NCBI GenBank assembly: GCA_900620265.3
Contig: UYNY03000028.1
Span: forward strand, 1-42,897
DNA from: Nitrosopumilaceae archaeon
Lineage (GTDB): Archaea; Thermoproteota; Nitrososphaeria; Nitrososphaerales; Nitrosopumilaceae
Direction: 5' to 3'
DNA: 42,897 nt
Below the pieces are notes generated by a model. That model ran no database searches and was not told the DNA's origin. It worked only from the letters and a program-made list of their open reading frames with translations. Both the position numbers and the translations under genes were made by a program. Below, in pieces: positions 15,652 through 23,340 of this stretch (the stretch's first letter is position 1; every line of letters begins with the position of its first letter).

Positions 15652-16287
15652 TTGAGGACCGCCGCCATAATCCCTGTAAAGTCGTTTGAAAGGGCAAAGA
15701 CGCGCCTCGGCATCGGGGGGCGGCGCAGGTCGGAGCTGTGCAGGCTGATGCTCGCCGAGGTCCTCGGGGCCGCGGCCGGATCCAGCCACATAGACGAGGT
15801 GGTGGTGGTCACGCGCGACCCGGAGGCGGCCAGGATGGGAAGAGGGGCCGGCGCCACCGTGCTTGATGACCCGGAGGAGGCCGGCGTCAACGAGGCCATA
15901 GCGATAGCCGACCGGCACGTCGCCGGATCCGGGCTCGACGCCTCGATAGTGCTGCCGCAGGACATACCATTCATGACCTCCGACGAGATAGCGTTCCTCA
16001 TGGGGCACGCGGCGCCGCCCAGCTTTGTCATCGTGGTGCCTTCCCGCCGGTTCGACGGGACGAACGCCCTGGTGAGGATGCCGGGGGGGATCATGAGGAC
16101 CCACTATGACGAGGACAGCTACCGGATACACCTTGCAGAGGCGGGGAAGGTGACCCCCAACGCGGCCCTGCTGTTCTCGGCCGGCATGATGGCAGATATC
16201 GACACCATGGAGGATATCACCCAGATGCCCGAGGCCGGGCGCAAGCCCGACGTGGCAAGGAGGATCAGGGAGATCGCCGGCGCCTAG
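15652..16287 (+). CDS. cofC: 2-phospho-L-lactate (or PEP) guanylyltransferase CofC
   Basis: CofC activates 2-phospholactate or phosphoenolpyruvate with GTP for use by CofD. The 211-residue nucleotidyltransferase starts AAIIPVKSFERAKTRLG (the GTP-binding P-V-K-x-x-x-x-A-K-x-R-L motif). VVVVTRDPEAARMGRGAGATVL, GVNEAIAIAD, SIVLPQDIPFMTSDEI (metal-binding Q-D-I-P in place of D-L-P) and a DGTNALVRMPGG motif follow. The start is TTG 15652, 4 nt after the cofD stop. The last 23 nt overlap the end of the convergent TOPRIM-like gene. Confidence 0.92.
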   Translation: MRTAAIIPVKSFERAKTRLGIGGRRRSELCRLMLAEVLGAAAGSSHIDEVVVVTRDPEAARMGRGAGATVLDDPEEAGVNEAIAIADRHVAGSGLDASIVLPQDIPFMTSDEIAFLMGHAAPPSFVIVVPSRRFDGTNALVRMPGGIMRTHYDEDSYRIHLAEAGKVTPNAALLFSAGMMADIDTMEDITQMPEAGRKPDVARRIREIAGA

Positions 16288-16837
16288 CTCGGGAGCCGCC
16301 CTTATCGGGGCCGGCGGGCAGACCGCGGGCGATCGATTCCAGGCCGCGGTAAAAGTGCGCAAATGACTCGCTCTTGCGGGCGGCCTTGTCCGTGTCAAAG
16401 CCGTCCAGCGCCATGACCAAGGCCCTGCGATGCCCCATCTCGGGCTTTACAACCCGGTCAAATCGGGACTTGTGTATCCTGTCAGACGGGGTGTCCTCGA
16501 ACAGTCTGTTGATCCTTGCGCTGGTGGATCCTGACACGTACCAGCTTTCTATCGAGGAAACTGCCACGGCGACGTGGTTTTTGTCGATCCTGCGTCTGGC
16601 CGCCCACTCTATTTTGAGGGCATCCACGGACGGGGCGCGATCCGAATCAATCAGTACTACGAACAGATCGTTTGCCAGGGTATGCTTTTCAAGACTTTCT
16701 ATGGTATCCTTGAGGCGCATGCTCGAAAACTGTATTATGGTGGGATCAAATTGCTTGTGGCATTTTTTAATGACATGATTAACCATACGTTCGTCATCAG
16801 CGCCTTCCACATACACGAAGAGATCCATACGGATCAT
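16265..16837 (-). CDS. TOPRIM-like putative nuclease, effector half of ATPase-TOPRIM module
   Basis: The 190-residue protein shows the acidic pattern of a TOPRIM fold: LFVYVEGADDERMV (Glu11), then LFVVLIDSDRAP (Asp64, Asp66), then VAVAVSSIESWYVSG (Glu97). It resembles stand-alone TOPRIM/DUF4276-like proteins paired with OLD- or AAA-type ATPases in anti-phage systems. The ATG overlaps the TGA of the upstream ATPase gene by 4 nt, so both are made from one mRNA. G+C content is clearly lower than in flanking genes. The last about 25 residues (basic GGSRARRRRSP) are read from high-GC DNA antisense to cofC and may have been gained by read-through into the host gene. The exact family is uncertain. 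Confidence 0.65.
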   Translation of the reverse strand: MIRMDLFVYVEGADDERMVNHVIKKCHKQFDPTIIQFSSMRLKDTIESLEKHTLANDLFVVLIDSDRAPSVDALKIEWAARRRIDKNHVAVAVSSIESWYVSGSTSARINRLFEDTPSDRIHKSRFDRVVKPEMGHRRALVMALDGFDTDKAARKSESFAHFYRGLESIARGLPAGPDKGGSRARRRRSP

Positions 16838-18039
16838 CCGAGCAGTTTCTGACCCATGAGCTCGGACATGCTCATCACGTCGTTAAATTTTTTTACCATC
16901 TTGTGGTTGTGGGGAACATCCATCAGCGATCTTCCCGCGTCGTCACGTATGATCATAAGTATCTCGTCCTGTTTTGCCGAATCCAGCACACACGGGTTGT
17001 GGGTGGTGACCACCATTTGGTTGAAATGTGAGGCATCGCGCATGAATTCCACGAGCTTTGTCAGGAGCCCGAGTTGTATGTTGCGCTCCGGCTCCTCGAT
17101 GGCAGTGAACCGGTTACTGTTGTAAAACATAGACACCATGATTGCTATCGTGTTTAGGGTTCCGTCTGACGCATCGGTGAGATCCAGTACGTCGGGTATG
17201 TGGGATTCCTCGACCAGGAGTTTCAAGCGACCATCACCGCAGGTTTTTGTCTTAATTCTACTTACAGAGGGATGAAAGTCCTGCGTCAGTAGCACGAGCT
17301 CCCTGAGTTGGTCGGGGCTGCCTTCCAGCATACGGATTACGGACGAGATGTTGGAGCCGTCCGACATGAGCCTTGGTGGCCCACCTATGCCGTTTGATGA
17401 CTTTAGCTTGGAGGGGTGGAGATCATACGTGCCCATATTGTTTAGAAACTCGCCCAGTTCAGGTGACACGGCGGCGATCAGGTCTCGCGACTCTAGAAGT
17501 AGTGCATCCACGGGCATATCCGACGTGAGCGTATCTAGGAGCCTCTTTATCCGTGACACATCTCCGGTAAAATTACAATCGAGGCCGGCTTTTCCGCCAC
17601 TTCGATATATCGAGACACCGCCTGCCGGGGCCTCCGATCCCCTGCAGGATATTTTCATGTTGTCGCGTGTAACCTCGTATCCTGATCCGGCGAATGTGAC
17701 CTCAAACTCATACACGATCCTATCTGCAAGGATCTTGCAGTCTGCATTAGACCGGAAGACAGGGATCGGCCTGTCCGGATCAAAATGGAACTCCATGTAC
17801 AAGGATCGATCGTCGGATCCGCGCGTCATGATGGAGGCGCGCCCGTTTTGACGGGATATGGCATCTGCGACCCCACGATCCACGACATCCTTCAGGAACG
17901 AGAAGATCCTCAAAAAGTTCGACTTGCCTGCCCCGTTGTGCCCGATGACCACGTTGAACCGCCCCAGCTCCGCGTCCAGATCCTCAAAGTTCCTGAAGTT
18001 ACGTGCCCGGACCCGGCTGATATAGAACCCCGGCCTCAT
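16834..18039 (-). CDS. OLD/AAA-15-type ATPase of the putative defence module
   Basis: The 401-residue P-loop ATPase of the RecF/SMC/OLD branch begins ISRVRARNFRNFEDLDAEL, typical of these proteins. Walker A is GHNGAGKS (33-40), an ABC-signature-like LTDASDGTLN is at 287-296, Walker B is RFTAIEEPERN (Glu315/Glu316) and an H-loop-like TTHNP is at 345-349. It lacks a fused TOPRIM domain; that function sits in the next gene, as in two-component systems such as PARIS or RloA/RloB. ATG 18039 was chosen because the TATA box GCATTTAAG at 18062-18070 is 27 nt away; the ATG at 18060 is too close. Composition suggests recent transfer. Confidence 0.82.
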   Translation of the reverse strand: MRPGFYISRVRARNFRNFEDLDAELGRFNVVIGHNGAGKSNFLRIFSFLKDVVDRGVADAISRQNGRASIMTRGSDDRSLYMEFHFDPDRPIPVFRSNADCKILADRIVYEFEVTFAGSGYEVTRDNMKISCRGSEAPAGGVSIYRSGGKAGLDCNFTGDVSRIKRLLDTLTSDMPVDALLLESRDLIAAVSPELGEFLNNMGTYDLHPSKLKSSNGIGGPPRLMSDGSNISSVIRMLEGSPDQLRELVLLTQDFHPSVSRIKTKTCGDGRLKLLVEESHIPDVLDLTDASDGTLNTIAIMVSMFYNSNRFTAIEEPERNIQLGLLTKLVEFMRDASHFNQMVVTTHNPCVLDSAKQDEILMIIRDDAGRSLMDVPHNHKMVKKFNDVMSMSELMGQKLLG

Positions 18040-18061
18040 GGGCCCGTCCGGGCCCGGCATC

Positions 18062-18117
18062 CCTTAAATGCCTATTCCGGCCCGGATCAGCCGGAAAAAC
18101 CCTCGAAAACTTATAAG
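18062..18117. promoter_or_regulatory. Divergent promoters, ATPase module / tfb
   Basis: CTTAAATGC at 18063-18071 (minus-strand GCATTTAAG) serves ATG 18039 of the ATPase. ACTTATAAGC at about 18108-18117 serves ATG 18142 of tfb, 28 nt away. The whole interval to 18141 is A/T-rich compared with its surroundings, including a second AT tract (TTCTTAAATAATATC) just before the tfb start. Confidence 0.55.
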
Positions 18118-18141
18118 CAAGCAAAATTCTTAAATAATATC

Positions 18142-19068
18142 ATGGAATCGGGGGCCGAAAAGGTGGCGGGCATCAGGAGCAAGGAGCGGTGCCAGAGGTG
18201 CGGCAAGGGCACCCTCGTCACCGACACGTCTACAGGCGAGAGCTTTTGCGGCAAGTGCGGCTTTGTGGTGACCGAAAAGGCCGAGGAGTCCGGCCCCGAG
18301 TGGCGCAGCTTTGCAAGCGAGGGCGAGAACAAGAGCAGGGCGGGGGCCCCCTCCTCGCTGGCGATGCACGACATGGGGCTCTCGACTGTCATCAACCCGG
18401 TGAACCGTGACGCGACCGGCAAGCCGCTTGCCGCGTCCATGAAGAGCACCATCGAGAGGCTCAGGACGTGGGACTCTCGCAGCCAGGTGCACGAGCCGGA
18501 GGACCGCAACTTCAGGCAGGCGTTCAACGAGCTTGACAGGCTAAAGGACAAGCTGGCCGTCGGGGACGCAGTGGTGGAAAAGGCCGCGTACATCTACCGC
18601 AAGGCCCTGGAGAAGGGGCTCGTCCGGGGCAGGTCCATATCGGCACTCATCGCGTCGGCGCTCTACGCGGCGTGCCGCGACACCGAGACCCCGAGGACCC
18701 TCAAGGACATCGGCCAGGCGAGCAACATAAAGCGCAAGGACATCGCCAGGTGCTACAGGCTCCTGCTGCGCGAGCTTGACATCAAGATGCCGGTGGCAGA
18801 CCCCATAAAGTGCATAGCCCGGATAGCAAGCAAGGCCGGCCTGCCGGAGAAGACAAAGAGGCGCGCCACGAGGATACTGCACAGCGCCGAGGAGAAGAAG
18901 ATATCGGCCGGCAAGGATCCGATGGGCCTGGCCGCCGCGGCCCTCTACGTGGCGTGCGTCCACAACGGCGACAACAAGACGCAGCGGGACGTGGCGGGCG
19001 CCGCCGGGGTCACCGAGGTGACCATCCGGAACAGGTACAAGGGCCTAAAGGCGGCCCTTGACCTCTGA
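18142..19068 (+). CDS. tfb: Transcription initiation factor TFB (TFIIB homologue)
   Basis: The 308-residue protein bridges TBP on the TATA box and RNA polymerase. The N-terminal zinc ribbon has Cys17, Cys20, Cys36 and Cys39 (CQRC...CGKC). The B-reader/linker region follows (GPEWRSFASE, then STVINPVNRDATGKPL), and two cyclin folds come next (about 110-205 with RSISALIASALYAACRDTETPRTLKDI, and 210-305 with DPMGLAAAALYVACVHNGDNKTQRDVA). The second fold contains the helix-turn-helix that reads BRE (GAAGVTEVTIRNRYKGLKAAL). It starts at ATG 18142. The 3' end overlaps the convergent CPBP protease gene by 24 nt. Confidence 0.97.
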   Translation: MESGAEKVAGIRSKERCQRCGKGTLVTDTSTGESFCGKCGFVVTEKAEESGPEWRSFASEGENKSRAGAPSSLAMHDMGLSTVINPVNRDATGKPLAASMKSTIERLRTWDSRSQVHEPEDRNFRQAFNELDRLKDKLAVGDAVVEKAAYIYRKALEKGLVRGRSISALIASALYAACRDTETPRTLKDIGQASNIKRKDIARCYRLLLRELDIKMPVADPIKCIARIASKAGLPEKTKRRATRILHSAEEKKISAGKDPMGLAAAALYVACVHNGDNKTQRDVAGAAGVTEVTIRNRYKGLKAALDL

Positions 19069-20022
19069 GCGGCGCCGGTTCCACGCGAGCAGGGTGATCC
19101 CGGCCGATGCCACCCCGGAGGCCAGCACAACCCCCTCTATCGACGCCAGGAGCGGCGTCTCGAACGCGGCGATTATCCCCGTCCCGCCGGCGTGGGCCGC
19201 CAGCGCCGCGTACGAGAATATGAAGTAGTTTGCCGCCCAGTGTATGATTATCGAGGCCCCGAGCCCGTACCGCACGTACGCCCACCCCAGTATGAGCCCG
19301 CTCGCCGCGGCCTGGGCCAGCTTGCCCTCGCTCCAGCCGTCCCCGGGGGCCACGTGCGCGGCCCCGAACAGAGCCGAGCTGACCACGATGAGGAGGGCCG
19401 TCCTCCGGCGCCCGGACCCCGGCCAGCCGGGCCTCCAGAGGAACCGGGGGACGCCGCGCAGCGGGACGCTCCCGATGCCGAGGGCGAGCAGCGGGATCCC
19501 GATCAGCAGCAGGCGGAACCCCGCCTCCTCGGCGGCCGGCGCCAGCATCACGAGCAGGTACTGCACGAGGTCGTTCCCGAACGGCGGCGGCAGCGTCTCG
19601 ACCCCGAACTGCGCCTGGACTATCGTCGTCAGCGCGGATGCCGCCACCAGTATCGAGAACCAGCGGATCGCGGCCGACATGGAGTTCGACCCGAGGTCCG
19701 TCCTGCCGCGCGAGACGATGTCCGAGAGCGCGCCCGAAAAGCCCTGCCGCGGGCCGAGCAGCGCCACGGCGAACACCACGGCGTATATGGCCCACGCCGC
19801 GACAAAGACGTCCCCCACCGTGACCGGGGCCGGGGCAAGGTACAGGTCGGTGCCGGCAAAGACCGCCGTGTGCGTTATGGGATACTCGTGGTTGATGTCG
19901 CCGCCGAGCGACCCCTCGAAGAAGACGAGGGCCCCGACCGGGAACGACGCCAGGAACAGCCCGAACAGCACCGACTGGAGTGCCGCGAACGGTATCCCGA
20001 GAACCCTGGAAGCCCCGCCCAA
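19045..20022 (-). CDS. CPBP-family intramembrane metalloprotease
   Basis: The 325-residue polytopic membrane protein carries the CAAX-protease/bacteriocin-processing (CPBP/Rce1) motifs: PAAEEAGFR (Glu165, Glu166, Arg170), SSALFGAAH (His223) and SIIIHWAANYF (His261, Asn265). These form a glutamate/histidine metal site inside the membrane. Substrates are unknown; possibilities are prenylated or membrane peptides. The start is TTG 20022, 2 nt after the aIF1 stop on the same strand, which suggests an aIF1-CPBP transcript. The open frame extends further upstream but only antisense-like within aIF1. Confidence 0.85.
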   Translation of the reverse strand: MGGASRVLGIPFAALQSVLFGLFLASFPVGALVFFEGSLGGDINHEYPITHTAVFAGTDLYLAPAPVTVGDVFVAAWAIYAVVFAVALLGPRQGFSGALSDIVSRGRTDLGSNSMSAAIRWFSILVAASALTTIVQAQFGVETLPPPFGNDLVQYLLVMLAPAAEEAGFRLLLIGIPLLALGIGSVPLRGVPRFLWRPGWPGSGRRRTALLIVVSSALFGAAHVAPGDGWSEGKLAQAAASGLILGWAYVRYGLGASIIIHWAANYFIFSYAALAAHAGGTGIIAAFETPLLASIEGVVLASGVASAGITLLAWNRRRSEVKGRL

Positions 20023-20024
20023 CC

Positions 20025-20333
20025 CTAATGCAGCTCGACGCTCTCCTCGGGGAACCCCAGCCCTATGAGGGTCTCCTTTATGGTGTCGCGGTGGTCCCCC
20101 TGTAGAAAGATGTACCCGTCCTTTGCCGTCCCGCCGCACGCGTACTTGTTCTTCAGCTCCTTTGCGACGTCGTCAAGGCTGTTCAGCTTTGGGTCGAGCC
20201 CCTCTATCATGGTCCCCTTCTTCTTGAACCGCCTGGTCTCAAGCCTGATTATTATCTTGGTACTGTCCTTTGCAAGCTCGCCGCACGCGCAGAGGTCCTC
20301 TGGGAGGCCGCAGGTATTGCAGATTACCGCCAT
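20025..20333 (-). CDS. Translation initiation factor aIF1 (SUI1 family)
   Basis: The 102-residue SUI1-domain protein helps select start codons on the small ribosomal subunit. The N-terminus has a Cys-rich knuckle (CNTCGLPEDLCACG). The SUI1 core follows with IIIRLETRRFKKKGTMIEGLD and LKNKYACGGTAKDGYIFLQGDH, ending in IKETLIGLGFPEESVEL. ATG 20333 sits 27 nt after the minus-strand TATA box GGCTTAATAGT (about 20357-20367), giving a leaderless mRNA. The length is normal for archaeal aIF1. Confidence 0.95.
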   Translation of the reverse strand: MAVICNTCGLPEDLCACGELAKDSTKIIIRLETRRFKKKGTMIEGLDPKLNSLDDVAKELKNKYACGGTAKDGYIFLQGDHRDTIKETLIGLGFPEESVELH

Positions 20334-20356
20334 TCGTTCTGGCCGGTGGGGGGCAC

Positions 20357-20392
20357 CACATACTATTAAGCCTTGTTTGGTTGGTTTTTAGG
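20357..20392. promoter_or_regulatory. Divergent promoters, aIF1 / zinc-ribbon protein
   Basis: ACTATTAAGCC (minus-strand TATA) near 20357-20367 is 27 nt before ATG 20333. TTGGTTTTTAGG near 20381-20392 is about 26 nt before the plus-strand GTG 20414. Confidence 0.5.
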
Positions 20393-20413
20393 CGGGCCCG
20401 GCCCCGCCCGATC

Positions 20414-20692
20414 GTGCCGGATCTAGCCGAGAGGGCCGCCAGGATGCTGCTGGAGGGGGGCACCATGCTCGCCGAGCCCTGCCACTACTGCGGGGGCGTG
20501 AGGGTCATGAAGGACGGGAGGGCCCTCTGCGCCGGGTGCGGCCGCGAGCCCGAGGAGAGGGAGGTCCCCGAGGCCCCCGAGCGGGACGCCGGGCCCGAGG
20601 TTCGCCGGCTCTCCTCCGAGCTGGCAGAAGAGAGGGACCCCGAGCGGCAGAGGCAGATCCTCGCCAGGATAAACGCCCTCCTCGGGGCGTGA
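20414..20692 (+). CDS. Autoantigen p27 (SSSCA1)-like zinc-ribbon protein
   Basis: The 92-residue protein matches the small archaeal family related to the Sjogren/scleroderma autoantigen p27 (ZNRD2). A helix DLAERAARMLLEGGTMLAE precedes a zinc ribbon with CHYCGG and CAGCGRE, then a charged helical tail (RLSSELAEERDPERQRQILARINALL). The molecular role in archaea is not established. GTG 20414 was chosen from TATA spacing; the longer open frame runs back through the promoter and antisense to aIF1. Sec61-beta follows downstream with its own TATA box. Confidence 0.78.
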   Translation: MPDLAERAARMLLEGGTMLAEPCHYCGGVRVMKDGRALCAGCGREPEEREVPEAPERDAGPEVRRLSSELAEERDPERQRQILARINALLGA

Positions 20693-20735
20693 TCCCGACA
20701 AGGTTTTTATTTAAACCGCGGGCCGGCGGCCCCGT

Positions 20736-20903
20736 ATGAGCAGCAAGAAGAAGGGGGCCCCGCTTCCGGCATCAAGCGGCGGGCTGATGCGGTTCTTTGA
20801 GGACGAGACAAAGGGCTACAAGGTGGACCCGAAGATAGTGATCTCGATGCCGATCGGACTCATCGTCGTCTCGTGGGCGATCGAGATATTCCTGTCCACG
20901 TGA
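20736..20903 (+). CDS. secG: Preprotein translocase subunit Sec61-beta (archaeal SecG)
   Basis: The 55-residue tail-anchored subunit of the Sec translocon starts MSSKKKGAPLPASSGGLMRF, the family signature of a basic, Ser/Pro/Gly-rich cytosolic start. A loop DETKGYKVDPKIVI follows, then one C-terminal membrane helix (SMPIGLIVVSWAIEIFL) that ends the protein. The strong TATA box TTTTTATTTAAACC (20704-20717) is about 25 nt before ATG 20736. The DUF2070 gene starts 6 nt after its stop, so the two are probably cotranscribed. Confidence 0.95.
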   Translation: MSSKKKGAPLPASSGGLMRFFEDETKGYKVDPKIVISMPIGLIVVSWAIEIFLST

Positions 20904-20909
20904 TCCCCC

Positions 20910-22637
20910 ATGTATGCGGACAACGTCTCGAACATACACAACAGGTTCTCACTGACGCTCATCAACCCGGCCTCCCACTACTTTTCGCTGGCCGGGGCTC
21001 TGGCCGCCGTGGCCGCCGCCGTCGCGGCCATCCACATAGGGTACATCGGCGACGCCTCGGAGATCCAGTACAGGATACTGGCGGCAGCGGCCGTGCTCGC
21101 CGCCACGCAGCTGCTAGACACCCGCTTTACCAGGAAGAAGGAATACTCCAAGTCGCTCCACTCGTCGCTGTTCGGCGTGCTGCTGTGGACCGCCTCGATC
21201 CTGGCCGGCCTGGCGGCGGGAGCCGTCCTCGGCACCGGGCCCGCAGAGCACGCCGTCGTGCTCGGGCTGCTGCTGTACGCGGGGTTTAGGATCGGCATAT
21301 ACACGACGACGCTCGGCGCCGGCCTCGGCAGGGCGTGGGCCATCTGCATGGTGCAGCCGCTGGCAGTATTCCTCGTGGCCGTCCCGCAGGAGTCGTGGAC
21401 GTACCTTGCCGACCCGCTCGCGCTGGGGTTCGGCGGGGCGTTCATGGTGATAGCAAGCGTCTGGTCGGTCATGACGGACAGGGCGGGCAGGCCCGGCATG
21501 CACAGCACCCACAAGACCATCCAGGCGTACCTGGCATCGCAGGGCGGGGACCACGCGGACGCCGAGGAGATAATGGAGGGGCGCTCGAGCGAGGCCAGCG
21601 TCACGACGTCGCAGATACGGCTCGAGTCGGAGGGCGGGGAGTTCCGCATGGTGCTGCCCGAGATACACCCGGGCCCATACCATCCTGTCGGCGGCAGCAA
21701 CATCCCGTACCTCATCTATGAAAAGCTCTCCTCGTCGGCCATGGTGATGCACAGCATCTCGGACCACGCGCTCAACCTGCCCTCGAGGGACCAGGTGAGC
21801 AACTACCTGGGGAGCCTCGGCAGGAGCAGCGTCAGGGAGGAGGGCCTCAGGTGCACCGAACCCGTCTCCGTCCGGATAAACAGGGCCAGCGTGACGGGCC
21901 TGCGCTTTGAGGGTAGCCCGCTGCTGTTCCTCTCGCTCTCGCCCCACGGGATGGAGGACATCCCCAGCTATATGAAGACGGAGATAGAGCAGTACGCGGG
22001 GAACCGCGGGTACTCGGGGATCCTGGTGGTCGACTGCCACAACGCGATGGGGGAGGAGATATCCGGCGAGGACGGCAGCGACATGCTAAAGGCGGCAAAG
22101 TCGTGCCTTGACACGCTGCTCGCGAGGGAGGACCACGCCATCGAGTTCGGGTACGCCAACTCGGCGGGGATGGACCTGTGGGCCGAGGACCTCGGGCTCG
22201 GCGGGCTCGGCGTGCTGTGCCTGCGCATCAACGGCTCGGAGTACTATCTTGGGTGGGCCGACGCCAACAACATGGAGAACGGGACCAGGGAGGAGATCAT
22301 CTCGCGCTTTGGGGCCGCCGGCATGAACCTGCTCGAGTTCTGCACGTCCGACACCCACTATGCGCGCGTAAAGGTGAGGAACAGGAACGGCTACTACCAG
22401 CTCGGGCTGGTAACGGGGGCCGAAAAGCTGGCAGGCTGGCTGCTTGAGATAGCCGGCGAGGCGCGGACGAGGGTCGCCCCATGCCGGTTCCAGATACTCG
22501 AGAACAGGGCCCGCGTAAAGGTGATGGGGCACGGCATATACGAGGACTATTCGAGGGCCCTTGACAACTCGCTGCGGATAACAAAGTGGTTCCTGGTGGG
22601 CGGGCTGGCGCTCTTCATCGGGAGCCTGGCCGCATGA
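20910..22637 (+). CDS. DUF2070-family membrane protein with putative metal-binding domain
   Basis: The 575-residue protein has about six to seven hydrophobic segments in the first 200 residues, a long soluble domain (about 205-550) and one C-terminal span (TKWFLVGGLALFIGSLAA). The whole matches the archaeal DUF2070 family as I remember it. The soluble domain carries His/Asp motifs that look like a metal-hydrolase site: EIHPGPYH (His253, His258), DHALNLPS, VVDCHNAMGEE (Asp375, His377) and SDTHYARV (Asp481, His483). The reaction is unknown. Its start lies 6 nt after Sec61-beta, and the 3' end overlaps the convergent nuclease-like gene by 23 nt. Confidence 0.82.
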   Translation: MYADNVSNIHNRFSLTLINPASHYFSLAGALAAVAAAVAAIHIGYIGDASEIQYRILAAAAVLAATQLLDTRFTRKKEYSKSLHSSLFGVLLWTASILAGLAAGAVLGTGPAEHAVVLGLLLYAGFRIGIYTTTLGAGLGRAWAICMVQPLAVFLVAVPQESWTYLADPLALGFGGAFMVIASVWSVMTDRAGRPGMHSTHKTIQAYLASQGGDHADAEEIMEGRSSEASVTTSQIRLESEGGEFRMVLPEIHPGPYHPVGGSNIPYLIYEKLSSSAMVMHSISDHALNLPSRDQVSNYLGSLGRSSVREEGLRCTEPVSVRINRASVTGLRFEGSPLLFLSLSPHGMEDIPSYMKTEIEQYAGNRGYSGILVVDCHNAMGEEISGEDGSDMLKAAKSCLDTLLAREDHAIEFGYANSAGMDLWAEDLGLGGLGVLCLRINGSEYYLGWADANNMENGTREEIISRFGAAGMNLLEFCTSDTHYARVKVRNRNGYYQLGLVTGAEKLAGWLLEIAGEARTRVAPCRFQILENRARVKVMGHGIYEDYSRALDNSLRITKWFLVGGLALFIGSLAA

Positions 22638-23070
22638 CGGGGAGCCCGTCCATCCCGCCGCAGAACTCGTCTGCAAAGTGGGCAAGCCCGTCGACGGGCA
22701 CGACCGGGACGCCCGAGGCGCGCCACCCCCCGTAGAGCGCCACCATGACGGGGACGGCGGGGACCCCCCTCCAGTCAGCATAGCGGGCCGCGCGGCCCGC
22801 CTGGCGCCTGGCGGCGGCGGCCATGGCCGAGGGGCGGTCTGCAGACCAGTGCTTGCAGTCGACTATCATGGCGCACCCGAGCCGCTCGGCTGCCACGTCG
22901 ATCTCGATCCGGGGCTTTGTGAGGACGAGGTTGCGGGTCACCTCGAACCCGCGCGAGCCCAGTATGCGGGCGGCAAACCCCTCAAAGTCGCGCCAGTGGA
23001 GCGTGCCGGAGACATCGCCGGCAGTAGCGCCGTCCCGCAGCAGATCTACTGCCCGCTCGAGCGCGTCCAT
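22615..23070 (-). CDS. PD-(D/E)XK restriction-endonuclease-like protein
   Basis: The 151-residue protein has the Mrr/RecB-like nuclease pattern: LHWRDFEGFAARILGSRGFEV (Glu30 in the first helix), then RIEIDVAAERLG (Asp58) and MIVDCKHWS (Asp71-Cys-Lys73), a canonical D-x(12)-DXK site. A C-terminal half of helices and strands follows (AAARRQAGRAARYADWRGVPAVPVM). It could be an archaeal resolvase or repair nuclease or an orphan restriction-type enzyme; no methylase is nearby. ATG 23070 is fixed by the minus-strand TATA TTACATATG near 23096-23104. Longer frames upstream are not supported. Confidence 0.7.
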   Translation of the reverse strand: MDALERAVDLLRDGATAGDVSGTLHWRDFEGFAARILGSRGFEVTRNLVLTKPRIEIDVAAERLGCAMIVDCKHWSADRPSAMAAAARRQAGRAARYADWRGVPAVPVMVALYGGWRASGVPVVPVDGLAHFADEFCGGMDGLPVMRPGSR

Positions 23071-23340
23071 GGTATCGGCGCACGGGATCCCGGCATATGT
23101 AACTTGGGATATCCCGGGCGTCAGGAGGCCACGGGGAGGGACCGCGTCCTGGCCCATATGCGGACTCGCCCCATGGCAGAGCCCGCGGGAGGACGGGGCC
23201 GCATGGCCTTTTACAGGCCTGTTCCAAAAATTTGTAATATCGGTCCGGCGCATCGCGGGCGCCCCGGCCCGGGGCGGCGCCGTCCACCGGCGGCAACGCG
23301 CGGGGGTTGGGTTTTATTATGACGGGCGGCGCGGGCCGCG

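Noticed and set aside
14510-15655. A 381-codon open frame across cofD
   Set aside because: It is a frame shadow in GC-rich DNA with Gly/Arg/Gln-rich translation. CofD in the neighbouring frame has all family motifs.
23071-23253. N-terminal extension of the PD-(D/E)XK nuclease-like protein
   Set aside because: A TATA element at about 23096-23104 is correctly placed for ATG 23070, and the added residues show no fold or conservation signal.
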